Source of the DNA: Nemertoderma westbladi
Lineage: Eukaryota; Xenacoelomorpha; Nemertodermatida; Nemertodermatidae
Direction: 5' to 3'
DNA: 52,749 nucleotides
Assembly (NCBI GenBank): GCA_032718475.1
Contig: JAUCBJ010005798.1
Coordinates: 1-52,749 of the forward strand
Both the position numbers and the translations under genes were made by a program. Shown piece by piece: positions 19,831 to 31,203 of the stretch. The stretch's first letter is position 1. Each line of letters opens with the position of its first letter. The notes beneath the pieces are model-generated. The model was not told where the DNA came from. It worked only from the letters and a program-made list of their open reading frames with translations, and ran no database searches.

Positions 19831-22800
19831 CTAAAGTATATGGGGAATATTATACTGTCGGCCTACAGTAGGTACTAATAGGGAGAGTAGCAGAGCCCGC
19901 AATACCTGGCGATATGGATACCTAAAGTATATGGGGAATATTATACTGTCGGCCTACAGTAGGTACTAATAATGAGAGTAGCAGAGCCCGCAATACCTGG
20001 CGATATGGATACCTAAAGTATATGGGGAATATTATACTGTCGGCCTACAGTAGGTACTAATAAGGAGAGTAGCAGAGCCCGCAATACCTGGCGATATGGA
20101 TACCTAAAGTATATGAGTAATATTATACTGTCGGCCTACAGTAGGTACTAATAAGGAGAGTAGCAGAGCCCGCAATACCTGGCGATATGGATACCTAAAG
20201 TATATGAGTAATATTATACTGTCGCCCTACAGTAGGTACTAATAATGAGAGTAGCAGAGCCCGCAATACCTGGCGATATGGATACCTAAAGTATATGAGT
20301 AATATTATAGTGTCGGCCTACAGTAGGTACTAATAAGGAGAGTAGCAGAGCCCGCAATACCTGGCGATATGGATACCTAAAGTATATGAGTAATATTATA
20401 CTGTCGGCCTACAGTAGGTACTAATAAGGAGAGTAGCAGAGCCCGCAATACCTGGCGATATGGATACCTAAAGTATATGAGTAATATTATACTGTCGGCC
20501 TACAGTAGGTACTAATAAGGAGAGTAGCAGAGCCCGCAATACCTGGCGATATGGATACCTAAAGTATATGAGTAATATTATACTGTCGGCCTACAGTAGG
20601 TACTAATAAGGAGAGTAGCAGAGCCCGCAATACCTGGCGATATGGATACCTAAAGTATATGAGTAATATTATACTGTCGCCCTACAGTAGGTACTAATAA
20701 TGAGAGTAGCAGAGCCCGCAATACCTGGCGATATGGATACCTAAAGTATATGAGTAATATTATAGTGTCGGCCTACAGTAGGTACTAATAAGGAGAGTAG
20801 CAGAGCCCGCAATACCTGGCGATATGGATACCTAAAGTATATGAGTAATATTATACTGTCGGCCTACAGTAGGTACTAATAAGGAGAGTAGCAGAGCCCG
20901 CAATACCTGGCGATATGGATACCTAAAGTATATGAGTAATATTATAGTGTCGGCCTACAGTAGGTACTAATAAGGAGAGTAGCAGAGCCCGCAATACCTG
21001 GCGATATGGATACCTAAAGTATATGAGTAATATTATACTGTCGGCCTACAGTAGGTACTAATAAGGAGAGTAGCAGAGCCCGCAATACCTGGCGATATGG
21101 ATACCTAAAGTATATGAGTAATATTATACTGTCGGCCTACAGTAGGTACTAATAAGGAGAGTAGCAGAGCCCGCAATACGTGGCGATATGGATACCTAAA
21201 GTATATGAGTAATATTATACTGTCGGCCTACAGTAGGTACTAATAATGAGAGTAGCAGAGCCCGCAATACCTGGCGATATGGATACCTAAAGTATATGAG
21301 TAATATTATACTGTCGGCCTACAGTAGGTACTAATAAGGAGAGTAGCAGAGCCCGCAATACGTGGCGATATGGATACCTAAAGTATATGAGTAATATTAT
21401 ACTGTCGGCCTACAGTAGGTACTAATAAGGAGAGTAGCAGAGCCCGCAATACCTGGCGATATGGACACCTAAAGTATATGGGGAATATTATACTGTCGGC
21501 CTACAGTAGGTACTAATAAGGAGAGTAGCAGAGCCCGCAATACCTGGCGATATGGATACCTAAAGTATATGAGTAATATTATACTGACGGCCTATAGTAG
21601 GTACTAATAAGGAGAGTAGCAGAGCCCGCAATACCTGGCGATATGGACACCTAAAGTATATGGGGAATATTATACTGTCGGCCTACAGTAGGTACTAATA
21701 AGGAGAGTAGCAGAGCCCGCAATACCTGGCGATATGGATACCTAAAGTATATGAGTAATATTATACTGTCGGCCTACAGTAGGTACTAATAATGAGAGTA
21801 GCAGAGCCCGCAATACCTGGCGATATGGACACCTAAAGTATATGGGGAATATTATACTGTCGGCCTACAGTAGGTACTAATAAGGAGAGTAGCAGAGCCC
21901 GCAATACCTGGCGATATGGATACCTAAAGTATATGGGGAATATTATACTGTCGGCCTACAGTAGGTACTAATAAGGAGAGTAGCAGAGCCCGCAATACCT
22001 GGCGATATGGATACCTAAAGTATATGGGGAATATTATACTGTCGGCCTACAGTAGGTACTAATAATGAGAGTAGCAGAGCCCGCAATACCTGGCGATATG
22101 GACACCTAAAGTATATGGGGAATATTATACTGTCGGCCTACAGTAGGTACTAATAAGGAGAGTAGCAGAGCCCGCAATACCTGGCGATATGGATACCTAA
22201 AGTATATGAGTAATATTATACTGTCGGCCTACAGTAGGTACTAATAAGGAGAGTAGCAGAGCCCGCAATACCTGGCGATATGGACACCTAAAGTATATGG
22301 GGAATATTATACTGTCGGCCTACAGTAGGTACTAATAAGGAGAGTAGCAGAGCCCGCAATACCTGGCGATATGGATACCTAAAGTATATGAGTAATATTA
22401 TACTGTCGGCCTACAGTAGGTACTAATAATGAGAGTAGCAGAGCCCGCAATACCTGGCGATATGGACACCTAAAGTATATGGGGAATATTATACTGTCGG
22501 CCTACAGTAGGTACTAATAAGGAGAGTAGCAGAGCCCGCAATACCTGGCGATATGGATACCTAAAGTATATGAGTAATATTATACTGTCGGCCTACAGTA
22601 GGTACTAATAAGGAGAGTAGCAGAGCCCGCAATACCTGGCGATATGGACACCTAAAGTATATGGGGAATATTATACTGTCGGCCTACAGTAGGTACTAAT
22701 AAGGAGAGTAGCAGAGCCCGCAATACCTGGCGATATGGATACCTAAAGTATATGAGTAATATTATACTGTCGGCCTACAGTAGGTACTAATAAGGAGAGT

Positions 22801-25800
22801 AGCAGAGCCCGCAATACCTGGCGATATGGACACCTAAAGTATATGGGGAATATTATACTGTCGGCCTACAGTAGGTACTAATAAGGAGAGTAGCAGAGCC
22901 CGCAATACCTGGCGATATGGATACCTAAAGTATATGGGGAATATTATACTGTCGGCCTACAGTAGGTACTAATAGGGAGAGTAGCAGAGCCCGCAATACC
23001 TGGCGATATGGATACCTAAAGTATATGGGGAATATTATACTGTCGGCCTACAGTAGGTACTAATAGGGAGAGTAGCAGAGCCCGCAATACCTGGCGATAT
23101 GGATACCTAAAGTATATGAGTAATATTATACTGTCGGCCTACAGTAGGTACTAATAGGGAGAGTAGCAGAGCCCGCAATACCTGGCGATATGGATACCTA
23201 AAGTATATGGGGAATATTATACTGTCGGCCTACAGTAGGTACTAATAAGGAGAGTAGCAGAGCCCGCAATACCTGGCGATATGGATACCTAAAGTATATG
23301 GGGAATATTATACTGTCGGCCTACAGTAGGTACTAATAGGGAGAGTAGCAGAGCCCGCAATACCTGGCGATATGGATACCTAAAGTATATGAGTAATATT
23401 ATACTGTCGGCCTACAGTAGGTACTAATAAGGAGAGTAGCAGAGCCCGCAATACCTGGCGATATGGATACCTAAAGTATATGGGGAATATTATACTGTCG
23501 GCCTACAGTAGGTACTAATAAGGAGAGTAGCAGAGCCCGCAATACCTGGCGATATGGATACCTAAAGTATATGAGTAATATTATAGTGTCGGCCTACAGT
23601 AGGTACTAATAGGGAGAGTAGCAGAGCCCGCAATACCTGGCGATATGGATACCTAAAGTATATGAGTAATATTATACTGTCGGCCTACAGTAGGTACTAA
23701 TAAGGAGAGTAGCAGAGCCCGCAATACCTGGCGATATGGATACCTAAAGTATATGGGGAATATTATACTGTCGGCCTACAGTAGGTACTAATAAGGAGAG
23801 TAGCAGAGCCCGCAATACCTGGCGATATGGATACCTAAAGTATATGGGGAATATTATACTGTCGGCCTACAGTAGGTACTAATAAGGAGAGTAGCAGAGC
23901 CCGCAATACCTGGCGATATGGATACCTAAAGTATATGGGGAATATTATACTGTCGGCCTACAGTAGGTACTAATAAGGAGAGTAGCAGAGCCCGCAATAC
24001 CTGGCGATATGGATACCTAAAGTATATGAGTAATATTATACTGTCGGCCTACAGTAGGTACTAATAAGGAGAGTAGCAGAGCCCGCAATACCTGGCGATA
24101 TGGATACCTAAAGTATATGGGGAATATTATACTGTCGGCCTACAGTAGGTACTAATAAGGAGAGTAGCAGAGCCCGCAATACCTGGCGATATGGATACCT
24201 AAAGTATATGGGGAATATTATACTGTCGGCCTACAGTAGGTACTAATAAGGAGAGTAGCAGAGCCCGCAATACCTGGCGATATGGATACCTAAAGTATAT
24301 GGGGAATATTATACTGTCGGCCTACAGTAGGTACTAATAAGGAGAGTAGCAGAGCCCGCAATACCTGGCGATATGGATACCTAAAGTATATGGAGTAATA
24401 TTATACTGTCGGCCTACAGTAGGTACTAATAAGGAGAGTAGCAGAGCCCGCAATACCTGGCGATATGGATACCTAAAGTATATGGGGAATATTATACTGT
24501 CGGCCTACAGTAGGTACTAATAAGGAGAGTAGCAGAGCCCGCAATACCTGGCGATATGGATACCTAAAGTATATGGGGAATATTATACTGTCGGCCTACA
24601 GTAGGTACTAATAAGGAGAGTAGCAGAGCCCGCAATACCTGGCGATATGGATACCTAAAGTATATGGGGAATATTATACTGTCGGCCTACAGTAGGTACT
24701 AATAAGGAGAGTAGCAGAGCCCGCAATACCGGGCGATATGGATACCTAAAGTATATGGGGAATATTATACTGTCGGCCTACAGTAGGTACTAATAATGAG
24801 AGTAGCAGAGCCCGCAATACCTGGCGATATGGATACCTAAAGTATATGAGTAATATTATACTGTCGGCCTACAGTAGGTACTAATAAGGAGAGTAGCAGA
24901 GCCCGCAATACCTGGCGATATGGATACCTAAAGTATATGAGTAATATTATACTGTCGGCCTACAGTAGGTACTAATAAGGAGAGTAGCAGAGCCCGCAGT
25001 ACCTGGCGATATGGATACCTAAAGTACATGAGTAATATTATACTGTCGGCCTACAGTAGGTACAGTACTAATAAGGAGAGTAGCAGAGCCCGCAATACCT
25101 GGCGATATGGATACCTAAAGTATATGAGTAATATTATAGTGTCGGCCTACAGTAGGTACTAATAGGGAGAGTATCAGAGCCCGCAATACCTGGCGATATG
25201 GATACCTAAAGTATATGAGTAATATTATACTGTCGGCCTACAGTAGGTACTAATAAGGAGAGTAGCAGAGCCCGCAATACGTGGCGATATGGATACCTAA
25301 AGTATATGAGTAATATTATAGTGTCGGCCTACAGTAGGTACAGTACTAATAAGGAGAGTAGCAGAGCCCGCAATACCTGGCGATATGGATACCTAAAGTA
25401 TATGAGTAATATTATAGTGTCGGCCTACAGTAGGTACTAATAGGGAGAGTAGCAGAGCCCGCAATACCTGGCGATATGGATACCTAAAGTATATGAGTAA
25501 TATTATAGTGTCGGCCTACAGTAGGTACAGTACTAATAAGGAGAGTAGCAGAGCCCGCAATACCTGGCGATATGGATACCTAAAGTATATGAGTAATATT
25601 ATACTGTCGGCCTACAGTAGGTATAATAAGGAGAGTAGCAGAGCCCGCAATACCTGGCGATATGGATACCTAAAGTATATGAGTAATATTATACTGACGG
25701 CCTACAGTAGGTACTAATAAGGAGAGTAGCAGAGCCCGCAATACCTGGCGATATGGATACCTAAAGTATATGAGTAATATTATAGTGTCGGCCTACAGTA

Positions 25801-26040
25801 GGTACAGTACTAATAAGGAGAGTAGCAGAGCCCGCAATACCTGGCGATATGGATACCTAAAGTATATGAGTAATATTATACTGTCGGCCTACAGTAGGTA
25901 CTAATAAGGAGAGTAGCAGAGCCCGCAATACCTGGCGATATGGATACCTAAAGTATATGAGTAATATTATACTGTCGGCCTACAGTAGGTACTAATAAGG
26001 AGAGTAGCAGAGTCCGCAATACCTGGCGGTATGGATACCT
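19793..26040 (-). repeat. 91-bp array of exon 4 acceptor plus exon start, 69 acceptors
   Basis: On the minus strand each unit is about 51 intronic bases ending 'atatactttag' followed by the first 40 bases of exon 4. The acceptor at 19831 (real exon) and the outermost at 26039 are 6,208 bp apart. This equals 68 periods of 91 plus four 5-bp insertions ('cagta') and single +1 and -1 changes. So there are 69 acceptors. Units differ at a few sites: 'gagtaat' or 'ggggaat', 'gatacc' or 'gacacc', 'actgtcgg' or 'agtgtcgg', and 'cctgg' or 'cgtgg'. Each also has a TACTGT/ACAGTA inverted repeat in the intronic part. Confidence 0.95.
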
Positions 26041-26074
26041 AAAGTATACAATGACCCGTAATATAGTGTCACTT

Positions 26075-26360
26075 TCTGATGACACGGACCCCCCCCCCCC
26101 CCCCCCCCCCCCACAAATTTTTCTACAAATCTTTATCATTTTGCTTGAAATTTGAAGCACAACTAGTTCAACTCACCGTGGTTGTTACCATGAAGCCGGA
26201 ATTTTCGATTTCGCCTTTAAATTTTATTTATAAGCGTTTTAATAAAGTGTCTTTTGCGAAATCGCACCCTCTGTATCATTGCCATTCTTCACTTTAGTCG
26301 TAATTTTTTCACATCAATAGAAAGCTTCGTTGCAAGGATTCCAAATATGTAGCAATATCT
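26075..26360. mobile_element. Diverged foldback element with poly-C edge
   Basis: It begins at a C24 run and shares 'acaaattttt.tacaaatct', 'gaaatttgaa' and 'gcaaggattccaaat' with the better preserved palindrome at 26414-26874. It looks like an older copy of the same family. It starts right after the outermost 91-bp unit. Confidence 0.5.
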
Positions 26361-26413
26361 GAATTTCGTTGAGAAACAGCTGAGAAATAGTTGTTCAAGT
26401 TCATAGTTATTCT

Positions 26414-26874
26414 GGTACATGGACACCCCACCCCCCCCCCCCAAAATTTTTTACAAATCTTAATGAGATTGCATGAAATTTGAAACAGAGTTAGTTTCAC
26501 CTCCCTCCTCCTTACTGGGTGAGCAGGAATTTTTAATTTCACTTTCGTTCTTTAGCTACAAACGTTTAAAAAAAGTGTCTCCGTCGATATTGCACCAGTT
26601 ACACCGCAGTTATTCTTCAAACTTTTAGTGATGTTTTGGTACTATTGGAAAGCTGACCGTGCAAGGATTCCAAATAATAACTATGGTGTAACTGGTGCAA
26701 TATCGACTGAGAAACTTTTTTAAAACGTTTGTAGCTAAAGAACGAAAGCGAAAATAAAAATTCTGGCTCACCCAGCAAGGAGGAGGGAGGTGAAACTATA
26801 TCTGTTTCAAATTTCATGCAATCTCATTAAGATTTGTAAAAAAAATTTGGAGGGGGGGGGGAGGGTCCATGTAC
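26414..26874. mobile_element. Foldback (long inverted repeat) element
   Basis: The left arm (about 26414-26613) and right arm (about 26676-26874) are inverted copies of each other over roughly 190 bp. Both share the poly-C/poly-G block, 'tacaaatcttaatgagat' and its complement, and 'accagttacacc' and its complement. The loop is about 65 bp. There is no coding capacity. The right arm is interrupted at its end by the non-LTR retrotransposon. Confidence 0.75.
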
Positions 26875-28499
26875 TACTAGTATCGGCATGCTGCATTGCA
26901 GCTGCATTTTTAAGAATGCTGTGCCGGCTTGTCGACAAAATTGCGCCGCCACAACTCCCTATCACCCATGACATTTGCTAGATCATCTGCATCTTCAAGG
27001 CCAGTGTCCTTTAAGATGCGTCTCAAGAAAGTCATGGGCTGTCCACCATGCTTATTCACTCCATGAGGCTGCAAAAGTACAAGATTATGCACTGGCTGGT
27101 CCTCACGGCGAAAGCAATGTCCTGCAAAGCGGAGGTGATTTTGTTCTAGTGTCAAGCTTGGGGGAACCAAGGAGACACCTCCAATGTTATATAGTGTCTG
27201 GTTGGAGATGTGTGCATTGTACTTGACACAATGAAACCGGCGTAGCATTCTTGTGAATGTGTCATCCAGAGATTTGGTGTCCTCAGCAGTTAGAGCCCAG
27301 CATGGACTCCCATAGAGGAGTACTGGAACTACTGCTGCTCTAAATAATCGCACCTTAAGTTTCCGATTAATTCTCGGTGACTTACCAAATCCTGGAAAGC
27401 CTATTCAAGGCTGCCCATATTCGAAGGTCCTCACCTGACTTCCGGATCCATGATCCAACGTAACAGAAGTCGTCCACATGCTCAAGCATACCATCCTTTG
27501 AGCTTATGCTCATCCGATCAGAGACATGCTGAGAACTTTCAAAGTTAACTGTCAAAATTGTGGTCTTTCTGGAGTTAATAAAAATACCAATGCTAGAAGC
27601 AGCATGTTCTAATGAGCTGAGGAGCCGTTGGGCTCCCTCTAGTGATTCTGAGAGTACTCCTAAGTCATCAGCAAAGTCTAGATCAGTTAGGTACTTGGCA
27701 GGATTTCCTCGACTTCTGGAGCCATTAGGTGGAGATATCATCACCCCCATCATCATTATGATGATCTAAGGACATGCGTAGAACATAGTCAACCACAATT
27801 AAGAACAAGAATGGTGCAAGTGTGTCTCCCTGGAGGACGCCCCATAACACTTAAAATTGTTCTGTGACACCGTCAACAGTAGACACAAATGTTGTCGAAC
27901 CATCGTATACTGATCTGATTGCTGCAATAATTTCATCAGGAATCCCATATAATGAAAGTATGCTGAACATACGTGAGCGGGAGACTGAATCAAAGGCCTT
28001 GAAGAAGTCAACAAAGATAACAGCCAGATGCCTGTCTTTCTTTTTTGATAACTCTTCAATTATCCTCCTAAGTGCCAAAATGGGTTCCATGGTCCCACGA
28101 CCTTTACGGAACCCATTCTGATTGCCACGGAGCAGTCTCTCAATGGGATCCCTGATGCGATTTAATAGAATTCTATTGTATAGCTTTGTAGCAATCGAGA
28201 TCAATGAGATTCCCCGAAAAGAACCATAGAGTGTTAGGTTGCCCTTCTTGGGAACTGGCACCAACTTAATTGTTTTCATTTCTTGTGGGACTCTTGTTGT
28301 TCGGTACATGTCTACTATGATGGGATAGATGAGCTTTAAACACTCAAGTATTTTAAAGACCTCAGGGGGAACACCATCTACTCCACTGGCACGATTGGTC
28401 TTAATGCTCTTTGCAGCAGCCTTCACTTCTGCAAAGGAGATATCGCCAATGGGAATATCTGGGAGTACAGACTCTGACACTTTTAATCCTGGTTTTACT
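26875..28499 (-). pseudogene. 5'-truncated non-LTR retrotransposon (reverse transcriptase)
   Basis: Three minus-strand blocks in different frames form one reverse transcriptase. 28480-27851 has the fingers/palm blocks 'GVDGVPPEVFK', 'SFRGISLISIATKLYNRIL' and motif A 'FVDFFKAFDSV'. The next block (27756-27382) has the catalytic 'FADD' and following palm strands. The third (27353-26910) is the thumb-like tail 'LYGSPCWALT' ending near 'DRELWRRNF'. Frameshifts separate the blocks, and no endonuclease is present, so the copy is dead and 5'-truncated. The 11-bp direct repeat GGTCCATGTAC flanks it (26864-26874 and 28500-28510). Clade is not assigned. Confidence 0.88.
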
Positions 28500-28510
28500 G
28501 GTCCATGTAC

Positions 28511-29633
28511 CAGAACAACGACACTATATTCCAGGACATGGTGTATTTACGTGTTACCTTTTGAGTTCCATTTTAACCCTGTAGTTAACATCTGCCTTTA
28601 ACCCTGTTTTGGCCGGCCTTTGATAATTTTATTGTAATTCTTCTGTATCTTAGAAACAGACTTGTTACGTATAAACCGATATTTTGTGACTTTTCCCAAA
28701 ATTTGATGGATATCTAAAGCAATTACATTAGCAATTAGCAATTTCGTAAGCTCTGTTAGTTTTCGTGTTGTAAGCCCATCCTGGCACCCATCGCCAAACG
28801 CCAATGTTTTTCGTGTTGCTATTTTGAGAAGTATTTTTGGCCGGCTCACGCTTATGGAACGGAAATACAGTAAGACCTACTAGACAATTTCTGGTATTTT
28901 GGTATGTGTGAAATTTGTGGCACTCAATACCGAAAAAGACGTACAAATAGCATAACATTTGCATAATGGTTAAGCATTAAAATAATAGACCAAGTTTGAC
29001 CAAGTTTTTTTTTAATAATAATAATATTATCAAGCTTGGTATCTTCAAATGAATTGGTGAAAATATAATAATTTTGATCCTAACTCATGTTATTGGCTTC
29101 GAAATGTGAAAATGCTAATTTTTTGAAAAAAATATAAAAATAATTAATTAATTTGGTAAAAAAATAGGAAATAATCAATATCAAAAAATTTTCACCAAAA
29201 ACTTTTATTTAACACTATATCCTAATCACATATACGAAATAACTAGATATATAACTAATTTTTGTTCGAAGAGTAATATTTTTAGTAATAGTAATAATTT
29301 TATGCTACTAAATAGCACTAAATTATTATAACTATATTACAAAAAAAATTACCAAAATACAGTATACCAAAAATTATTCATTTTGGACAAAGCCTTGCCC
29401 AGTTACCATTGGTTTTCATTGACTGTGTTAAAATAACGCTAACCCACCCCCCCCCCCCCCCCCCCCTAATACCTCCTGCTATTTTGCCAGTTTATAGCTA
29501 TTCCGAAAACACATGTAGATTTTAGTACCTATATTTTTAGTATATTTTTCCGGAAATTTTCTTTAAAAAACTTATTTCCTGAAAAATCACATCCCTCATT
29601 TTAAAATGTAATATCATCTCGAAATTACAGATA

Positions 29634-29635
<2 letters not shown>
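28511..29635. other. Intron 3 sequence without a supported gene
   Basis: The first bases after 28511 match the flank of the foldback family (left side near 26403-26413), so they belong to the interrupted element. The rest is AT-rich with a C-run near 29446-29466. No ORF is supported. Confidence 0.45.
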
Positions 29636-29666
<31 letters not shown>

Positions 29667-29890
29667 GGACGCAATAAAAATTAATCCCTCTCCAGGGGAA
29701 ATTCGACGCAAATAACAGCTGATTATTCTCAAAAATAAAACTGTAACCTGTTCTATTGTGCTTAGTTTATTGTTTTGGTTAAAATAACGTGCCACAACTG
29801 TAACCTGCTCCTTTCCCCAAATTGAGAATTTAACATTGAGGCGGGATATTAATTCACAAGGCGGGTTTTGCGTCCAGTTTCCCCCCCTGT
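29636..29890 (+). mobile_element. MITE with poly-G/poly-C ends (best copy)
   Basis: A G run of about 27 bases is followed by GGGACTGGACGCAA, and the other end reads TTGCGTCCAGT then CCCCCCC: short inverted repeats next to homopolymers. The interior has 'ctctccaggggaaattcgac', 'aactgtaacctg' twice, and 'gctcctttcccc'. Related copies are near 97-298, 17565-17730, 34600-34800 and 52431-52749. It ends 38 bases from the exon 3 donor. Confidence 0.65.
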
Positions 29891-29927
29891 CTCCGAAATT
29901 ATTAATTATGACGACTTTCCAACTTAC

Positions 29928-30074
29928 TTCTGATGTGCCCAATTACCGGCGTCGATAAGAAAGAACTTTCTGTTCTGTTCGTCTCGCCAATCAGGAACCA
30001 CAGGGAATCCGTCCAATAAGGCGAGTTTCAAACCCACGTCCTCCACGTGGTAGTTACTGAATAACTCGCGGTTC
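29928..30074 (-). CDS. CRAL-TRIO gene exon 3
   Basis: 147 bases: one base completing a Lys codon from exon 2, 48 codons, and two bases of the next. Acceptor 'gtatcttag' (AG at 30076-30075) and donor GTAAGT at 29927, a perfect consensus. It encodes the entry to the lipid-binding domain: 'NRELFSNYHVEDVGLKLALL' then 'DGFPVVPDWRDEQNRKFFLI' and 'AGNW', matching the family's '.a..dGfPgvl...D..GRkvl.l.agnWd'. Phase 2 at both ends agrees with exons 2 and 4. Confidence 0.93.
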
Positions 30075-30087
30075 CTAAGATACAAAG

Positions 30088-30345
30088 GTAAATAAAGGAC
30101 TATTATTCGATAAAAAAAAGTAAGCGGAAAACACCGCTTTTTTTCACTCATTTCAATTTAGCGAAATTCAACTATTCTGTCCGAGTGGTTTCTAGCACAA
30201 GCGAAGCGAGTGTTACAATGCAAACGAGTGAAAAATCAACACACGAGGGCAGAATATCTGAATTTCGCTAAAGAAAATGAGTGGAAAATAGTGTTTTCCG
30301 TTACCGGTACGTTTTTATATCGAATATATTGTTTTATTTGAAAAA
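30088..30345. mobile_element. Palindromic MITE upstream of exon 3
   Basis: The arms 'ggaaaacac...tttcactcatttcaatttagcgaaattc' (about 30126-30166) and the inverse near 30257-30303 pair over most of their length. The similarity extends outward through 'aataaa...attcgat'. The loop holds 'agcgaagcgagtgt'. It sits within 15-20 bases of the exon 3 acceptor. Outer limits are approximate. Confidence 0.65.
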
Positions 30346-30534
30346 AAATATCACCAGCATTATCAATGTTTACGACGTATAATATTACTATAATTTTAAT
30401 ACGGAATCTCAAATAAATACATAAACTGTACAGTTAAGCTACCCGATAAGCCTCCGTCTACATTATATAATCATTATGTACCAGGAACTTACTCAATTAT
30501 ATGAAAGCATGTATCAAATTGATTATATTGTGTA

Positions 30535-30740
30535 GTAAATAGTTCAAATAAAAAATTATACAAAAATTAGTTAAAAAAGTAAAAAATTAGTTAAAAAAAG
30601 TGAAAATTAGTTAAAGAAAAGTAAAAATTAGTTAAAAAGTAAAAAACTAATTAAAAACATACTTTTTTCAACTAATTTTCTGGAAATTAGTGAAAAACGT
30701 TAACTTAATTTTAAAAATATTAGTGAGAAAAAGATACTTT
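30535..30740. repeat. A-rich degenerate tandem repeat
   Basis: The motif 'aaaaattagttaaaa' recurs about seven times with small changes, in intron 2. Confidence 0.6.
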
Positions 30741-30756
30741 TTCAAATAAACATTAA

Positions 30757-30950
30757 GGCCCGGTTTCTCAAACTAGGTGCCCACTTATCCTAAAATGGCC
30801 ACTTAATAATTGTAAATGCCCACTTTGTTAAATGGACACTTAGTTTAAGTTAAGTGTTTGTTTCTTATATAAAGATAACGAGCACTTATCTAAGTGGCCA
30901 CTTTAATAATCTAAGGTTAAATTTATCCTAAACTGAAAGTTTAGTTCAGT
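30757..30950. repeat. Possible MITE with alternating 'cactta/taagtg' motifs
   Basis: Starts 'aaggcccggtttctcaaact' and contains several 'gcccact', 'ccactta' and 'taagtg' blocks on both strands, suggesting a palindromic element. The right end is not clear. Confidence 0.35.
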
Positions 30951-31107
30951 AGACTGGACCGGTAGCTAACACGTTCGTGGGGCCATCACGCAGGACGATG
31001 GTCAGTTACTAGAAACAGATTAAAATTGAGCAATTCTATCCCAAAAGGGGTACTTAAGAAATTTAAATAAATAATTAAGAAAATATAACCACACTTTTAC
31101 TTTTAAA

Positions 31108-31203
31108 AAAACTTTCGCATTGGCAGCTTGGCATCGATGTCATCGACAGTCAAATTACTCAAAAAATTCAATGCATTCTTCAGTCCTCGGGTTTCGCTCA
31201 TCG
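31108..31203 (-). other. Short coding-like ORF in intron 2
   Basis: A 31-codon ATG ORF beginning 'MSETRGLKNALNF' with ordinary amino-acid composition, on the same strand as the gene. No homology recognised. It may be a fragment of a transposon or a chance ORF. Confidence 0.15.

Noticed and set aside
25493-25717. Open frame of 74 codons on the plus strand in the 91-bp array
   Set aside because: A by-product of the 5-bp and 1-bp length variants in a few units; antisense to the exon copies.
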